From Bondarzewia mesenterica (taxonomy: Eukaryota > Basidiomycota > Agaricomycetes > Russulales > Bondarzewiaceae): a stretch of 47,691 bases of DNA. Below the pieces are notes generated by a model. That model searched no databases. It was not told where the DNA came from and was given only the letters and a program-made list of their open reading frames with translations. How positions within the stretch are numbered: position 1 is the first letter of the stretch; the number at the start of each line of letters is the position of its first letter. Below are positions 43,140 to 47,691 of the stretch, piece after piece. The stretch covers positions 1 to 47,691 of the forward strand of contig SGPL01000241.1 of the NCBI GenBank assembly GCA_004802705.1, in the 5' to 3' direction. The translations under genes and the position numbers were made by a program.

Positions 43140-45335
43140 ATGGGCCTTCCTACTCCTTCCGTGGTACATGTTCCATGCCGCTCATATTGCATAGGAGAAT
43201 GCTGCTTACGCGGTTTCGTTCATTTTCTCTGCAGCCTCTCAAGACTCAGATCTTCGTTATAGGAGGCGGGCCCGCCGGCTCGTATTCGGCTACATTGCTA
43301 GCCAGAGGTTGTAGCTCTTCACTTGGCCGTTCAGAGTAAGTTAACTAATGAATCATCACCAGAGGGATTCAACGTTACTCTGCTGGAACGCGACGTCTTC
43401 CCAAGGTATGAGGATCTAGGGCAGTGGTGACATTACTAATAGACGGCATAGGTATCACATCGGAGAAAGCCTTCTCCCTTCTATACACCAATTTCTATCA
43501 CTCATCAATGCGGACGAAATCATGAGTTTGCACGGATTCACTCCCAAGGTAACCTGTCGTGGTCTGTCGGTCCACAGTCTTTCGGCTTACTGACCTGCGA
43601 TATAGCCGGGTGCCGCAGTCAAGCTCAATCAGTACAGCCGCGAGGGGTGTAAGTCGTTCTCCGTTTCTTTTTCGCAGTCGTCTGATAGTTCCGCAGACAC
43701 GGATTTTATATCGCTGGATTCCAACAACAGAGCTTGGAACGTCGTGAGTATTTCGTCCACTCCAAAACGGATGGCCTTCATCTGATAGTATTACGACCCA
43801 GATTCGTTCCGAGTTCGATCACCTTCTGTTAAAGCATGCTGCGAATAACGCCGTGGGTGTTTTTGAGGGGGTGAAGGTCGTCAAGATCTACTTCGACAAC
43901 GAGGACGTCGGGCGTCCTGTGGCAGCTGACTGGGAATCCAAGAGTGGAAACAAAGGCACTATCCACTTCGATTGGCTTATCGATGCCTCTGGGCGCGCGG
44001 GGATCATGTCGACGCAGTATCTGCGCAACAGGAAATTCAACAAGAGCTTAAAGAACATTGCCTGTTGGGCTTACTGGACCGGAGGTGGCGTATATGCCCC
44101 TGGGACGCCGCGGGAGAATGCGCCTTGGTTTGAGGCACTCACAGGTCCGCGCTAGTTAATTTTCAAAGCAAAATCTCAGAGCTCATCGCAGCAAACAACT
44201 CACGGATGTCGTCTGTAGACCAGTCGGGTTGGAGCTGGTTCATCCCTCTCCATAATGGGACGGTCTCCGTCGGGTTTGTCATGACCGAAGAGTCCAGCAT
44301 TGCGAAGAAGGCCGCTCGGGCTCGATGCACGAGTTTGGACACGTCACCGCTGAAGGAACACTATCTTGATCAATTTCAACACACTCCGGGCTTGTCCGAT
44401 CTCTTGAAATGCGCACAGCTGCAGAGCGAAGTCAAGTCTGCCAGTGACTACAGTTATTCGGCATCGACGTTCTCAGGCAATCACTTTAGGATCGCAGGAG
44501 ATGCAGGAGGTACGGCCGCGTTGACTCATCACTCCTCTGGCATTGATCTGACTGTGACGAACATATTCGTAGCTTTCATCGATCCTTTCTTCTCCTCAGG
44601 TGTGCACCTGGCCTTCACCGGCGCTTTATCTTCCGCCTGCACCATAGCAGCGTCCATTCGTGGGCAATGCAGTGAACTCGAAGCGATGACCTTCCATGAT
44701 CTCAAGGTCGGGACATCATACACTCGGTAAATTTCCTTCATGCTCCGCAGTTGAGCCTTAAACTCTAATCACTACCCTAAATCCGCTAGGTTCTTGTTCG
44801 TCGTCCTCAGTGCATACAAACAAGTCAAAGCCCAGAATGCCCCAGTTTTGCAGGATATCGACGAGGGCAACTTTGATCGGGCGTTCACACTTCTTAGACC
44901 TGGTGAGTGCGACGTACTACGAGCGACGTGACCTCACATGCCATCATGGTCTCAGTCTTGCAAGGTGCTTGTGACGTCGGAAAGGAGTTGACAGAGGGCG
45001 AGGTACAGATGGCGATCGATTTCTGCTCCAACCTGTTCGCTCCGACGGACCCCAAGATGTACGAGGAGGTAGAGAAGCGCATCGATAGGCGTTTAGTAGC
45101 CGCAGACGGCCCGATCCTCTTGTTGAAGGACATCGTCGACATCGTCGGCCCGCACGACGAGGAAGCCGCACACGTCTTGAGCGAGATCAACGCTCGGAAA
45201 CCAATTCACACCATGTACGATGTGGCCAACCAGTTCAGCCACGAGTCGTTCGCAGGGTTCACAACGACGTGCGAGAAGGGGAAGATGGGGCTTGTTCAGG
45301 TGTGCTCGACTAGGAGAGAAGCTTTGCCAGCCTGA
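43140..45335 (+). CDS. Flavin-dependent halogenase
   Basis: An FADH2-dependent halogenase of the fungal type (related to radicicol and melleolide halogenases), which would chlorinate or brominate an activated aromatic ring with a partner flavin reductase. A short first exon MGLPTPSV joins to PLKTQIFVIGGGPAGSYSAT (FAD GxGxxG at about 43262-43280). Next are FNVTLLERDVFPRYHIGESL, then LLIDASGRAG-like WLIDASGRAGIMS. The halogenase hallmark WxWxIP appears as GWSWFIPLHNGTVSVGF (44230-44247). FRIAGDAGAFIDPFFSSGVH spans an intron beginning near 44511, and an alpha-helical C-terminus ends CSTRREALPA. Lys residues that may bind HOX in tryptophan halogenases cannot be assigned by eye. The frame is open across at least eight introns. 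Substrate and carrier dependence are unknown; a nearby methyltransferase, hydrolase and oxidases suggest natural-product tailoring. Confidence 0.9.
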
Positions 45336-46112
45336 TGGTGTTGGAAGTATATCCTGCACTCGTCACCTGCAAGCAACAGAGCGGAGCGGAGGGGCGGAAA
45401 CAAAGGACGACTGAATAGGTTGGAGTAGAAAGAGTCAGTGCTCCGACGAGTAGTAGATAAACACAGCCCTTTCGGCCACCACTTGTTCTGTGTTTTGCCT
45501 TATAGGCCTTTACAGGTTTATTATTGTTTTACAATGTATGTTAGGAGGCGGCGTTGAAGACGCTGAGTGCGAAGCACGAGGGGTTGAACTATGAGAAATT
45601 CATACTATAGTAATTACCAGGTTAGAAAGGGGCGACACGACTGCATTCATACTGTAAAAACTATATACGGTTGGATAGGTGAGGGGTAGGTAAGGGACTT
45701 TTTCAAAATGGGAGAGTCGATTCATGCTTGTAGACGTGACAGGACAAGAGTAAATAGCCTAATATCCAGAGCGTGGTCATACTGAAATGAAATGTTGTGA
45801 TGAGTCAGTCGCGCCATACTCGATTCTGTGAAAAATAGTGGCACCTAATAGTATTGCACCCTTAAATAGCTAGGTATTTAATGTGTGTCATCTGAGTGTC
45901 CTTTGAGTATCAAAATAACAAAATAAAACGCTGAATTACCGGATTAGGCAGGAGGCTGACTCATCTGCGCGTCGTGACACGCACGCGACACGCACGCGAC
46001 ACGCACTGAATACCAGACGACACTCACTTGNCACGCAACAACGGCGTTTTTCTGCCTCCCGACACTTCCGACACTCAGGCAGGACACGCAAGATATATTT
46101 TGTGTGTCGCAT
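45336..46112. other. Intergenic, start of GACACGC-rich tract
   Basis: No gene found. From about 45975 the sequence holds many GACACGC words in one orientation (45977-46120). These mirror GCGTGTC words further right. Confidence 0.5.
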
Positions 46113-46235
46113 GACACGCAAAGTATAAAACTTTGCGTGTCGCGGCGGTGCGAGGCGAGGACGCGCGCCAGCGCGTCCTCGCCCGGCAACGCCACTGAGA
46201 TTAGAGCTCCGACTACTCATAATAAGTCGGAGCTT
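46113..46235. repeat. Three consecutive hairpins
   Basis: Hairpin 1: 12-bp arms GACACGCAAAGT / ACTTTGCGTGTC with loop ATAAA (46113-46141). Hairpin 2: 13-bp arms GGCGAGGACGCGC / GCGCGTCCTCGCC with loop GCCA (46154-46183). Hairpin 3: about 10-15-bp arms AGCTCCGACT / AGTCGGAGCT, extended as GATTA.../...TAATC with one bulge (46199-46240). The first two are perfect. The cluster is unlike its neighbours and could be a subterminal or replication-linked structure of a mobile element. Confidence 0.7.
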
Positions 46236-46326
46236 AATCTGACTTAGGGTTCCACAACGCGCAATTGCGTGTCGCCTCCCAACTTTCACCCTCCGCTTTC
46301 GCCACTCCCGCCTCTGCCTCATCGTC

Positions 46327-46389
46327 GTTCACCTTCACTCGTTCACCTTCACTCGTTCACCTTCACTCGTTCACCTTCACTCGTTCACT
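46327..46389 (+). repeat. 14-bp tandem repeat (GTTCACCTTCACTC)
   Basis: Four perfect units plus a partial fifth. Fourteen is not a multiple of three, so the open frame across it is a by-product of stop-poor repeat sequence. Confidence 0.95.
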
Positions 46390-46690
46390 CCCCCTGCCGT
46401 GGCTTCTTCAAACGGCGTTGCCGTTCTCTCCCTCCCGCTGCCCTCTACCCTCGCCGCCCTCTACCATCGGCGATCACCCTTCCTCCTCTACCCTGCCCGC
46501 CTTAGTCGGTCGCACACCCCCAGGTCCCCATCGACACGGACACGCTTGCTTGTGCGAGCGTGCCCCTCTCCTTCCTTATCTACCTTTCCATCCATTTTTT
46601 ACATGCATGATGTGTGCCCAGTTTTTTTCTTTGTATATTACGCCACGGCTTGTGCGTGTCCTCTACTCCCAACCTCACGTGTCGTGCCAT

Positions 46691-46940
46691 GTGTGTCGTC
46701 CACCCCCTTTTTTGAATGTTGTCCACTCCCTCCCTTGCGTGCCATGCCGTGTGTGTCGTCCACCCCCTTTTGTGTGTGTTGTCCACTCCCTCCCTTTGCG
46801 TGTCGTGCCTTGTGTGTCGTCCACCCCTTATTTTGTGTGTCGTACTGCGTATGTCGTCTACTCCCTCCCTTTGCGTGTCGTGCCTTGTGTGTCATCCACC
46901 CCTTATTTTGCGTGTCGTACCGCGTATGTCGTCCGCCCTA
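46691..46940 (+). repeat. 60-75-bp degenerate tandem repeat
   Basis: Units begin GTGTGTCGTCCACCCC at 46691, 46751 and 46812, and GTGTGTCATCCACCCC at 46887, each followed by TGTCC/CTACTCCCTCCC and GCGTGTCGTGCC. The repeats are pyrimidine-rich on this strand, low in stop codons, and create long false ORFs. Confidence 0.85.
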
Positions 46941-47691
46941 TTTTTGTTTCTACCTCTTCATTTACATTTCAAGTCTGCATGTTCTTCGCTACCCTTTCTT
47001 ACATTTTCTACGTTGCTATTTTCTCCGTTGTTAGCTCCCCTTCGGTACGCTTTTTGTATAGTTTTCTTACCTACCCTTCAATCCATTCTAGCCTGTTTCC
47101 GACTCCTCCTCAGCGCGTGCCCTGTGTTGTCTGTTCTCCTTAGGTTAGGAGGAGGGGCGAAGCCCCGACGACAAGATGTCGGTGAAAGAAAAGCTGTGGT
47201 TGGAACAATACCCCTTCGCTGTAAGGCAAAGAGGGGGATTTCGCAAAGCTGGCTCTAGAGTTATTACTGACCTCAAACAGGAGTTCGTTATCCACTTCTA
47301 CTGTGTGTCCTTTACCCTATAGTTATGTGTCAATTTTATATCCCACAATATATTACACATGTATCCCCACATTTGGAGCTTAAAATCTTGGAAATCCATC
47401 CAGTACTTCATGAGATATGAAATTTCTCCCAAAATGCTCAAAATGCTCACTGTGTGGACACAGTCTGTTTTTTTCCACAACAAAACGAAGGTCTACCTCA
47501 AAATCCATTTCTGATACTTTTGTGTATTATGACCACCTACTCAATTCTAAATTTCCAGCCAAAACCATCCACAGTTACTATAGTTATGCAACATTTTCTG
47601 CTCCTTCTTCAATCTGCCCCCATTTCGCCTTGATGTGCTATATTTTACACTACAACTGTAAGTGAAGATATCTATGCGAAAGCGTTTTAAA
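46941..47691. other. AT-rich tail, no gene recognised
   Basis: From 47160 onward the sequence is AT-rich, with phrases such as CCCAAAATGCTCAAAATGCTC. It may belong to the same repeat family as the preceding tract and continue past the window edge. Confidence 0.4.

Noticed and set aside
46113..46240. CRISPR-like array or rho-independent terminators
   Set aside because: The hairpins differ in sequence and have no regular spacers; this is eukaryotic nuclear DNA.
46265..47143. 292-codon ORF on the plus strand
   Set aside because: It lies over a 14-bp and a 60-75-bp tandem repeat with few stop codons. Open frames in other phases overlap it, and the product is low-complexity.

Overview
This window looks like nuclear DNA of a filamentous basidiomycete, most likely an agaricomycete. 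Genes are cut by many short (about 50-60 nt) GT-AG introns. They face both ways with short spacers, and there is a tRNA with an intron. The protein families (berberine-bridge-like FAD oxidases, GMC oxidoreductases, a fungal flavin-dependent halogenase, a 7TM 'rhodopsin-domain' protein, a GT17 glycosyltransferase and a basidiomycete-expanded orphan family) are typical of wood- or litter-decay agaricomycetes. I cannot name the species. The sequence is draft quality: single Ns are scattered in 17.5-19.1 kb and 24.8-26.8 kb, and there is one 134-N gap.

Layout. 0-3 kb holds nothing I recognise. 3.1-5.1 kb (+) is a secreted FAD-linked oxidoreductase. 6.5-7.4 kb (+) is a secreted RlpA-like double-psi beta-barrel protein. 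8.5-10.25 kb (-) is a voltage-gated potassium channel. 10.33-10.41 kb (-) is tRNA-Gln(UUG). 10.56-16.08 kb (+) is a complete P4 lipid flippase of the Drs2 type. 16.4-18 kb (+) holds two broken genes: the orphan family, with an in-frame TGA, and a GT17 fragment. 18.2-20.0 kb (-) is a salicylate-hydroxylase-like FAD monooxygenase. 21.45-22.16 kb (-) is an IMPACT-domain protein that diverges from a plasma-membrane H+-ATPase at 22.25-27.1 kb (+). 27.7-32.4 kb holds two divergent, broken GMC oxidoreductases. 33.7-34.15 kb (+) is a YCII-domain protein. 34.7-36.0 kb (-) is the 7TM protein. 37.95-38.99 kb (+) is a SAM methyltransferase with frame breaks. 39.15-39.74 kb is a nested pair of MITE-like elements. 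40.3-41.4 kb (-) is an alpha/beta hydrolase. 43.1-45.3 kb (+) is a flavin-dependent halogenase. The last 2.3 kb is repeat-rich and probably non-coding.

How the genes may work together. The first half mixes ion and lipid transport (K+ channel, flippase, H+-ATPase) with housekeeping genes. The second half is rich in tailoring-type enzymes: FAD monooxygenase, two GMC oxidoreductases, methyltransferase, alpha/beta hydrolase and halogenase. That resembles part of a halogenated natural-product locus, but there is no core synthase in the window and several members are damaged, so this is only a hypothesis.

The most interesting signal is in gene structure. Three unrelated enzymes each put part of a defining active-site or cofactor motif on a microexon of 7, 8 or 11 nt: the GDGVNDAP hinge of the H+-ATPase, the Rossmann glycines of a GMC oxidoreductase, and the nucleophile elbow of the alpha/beta hydrolase.
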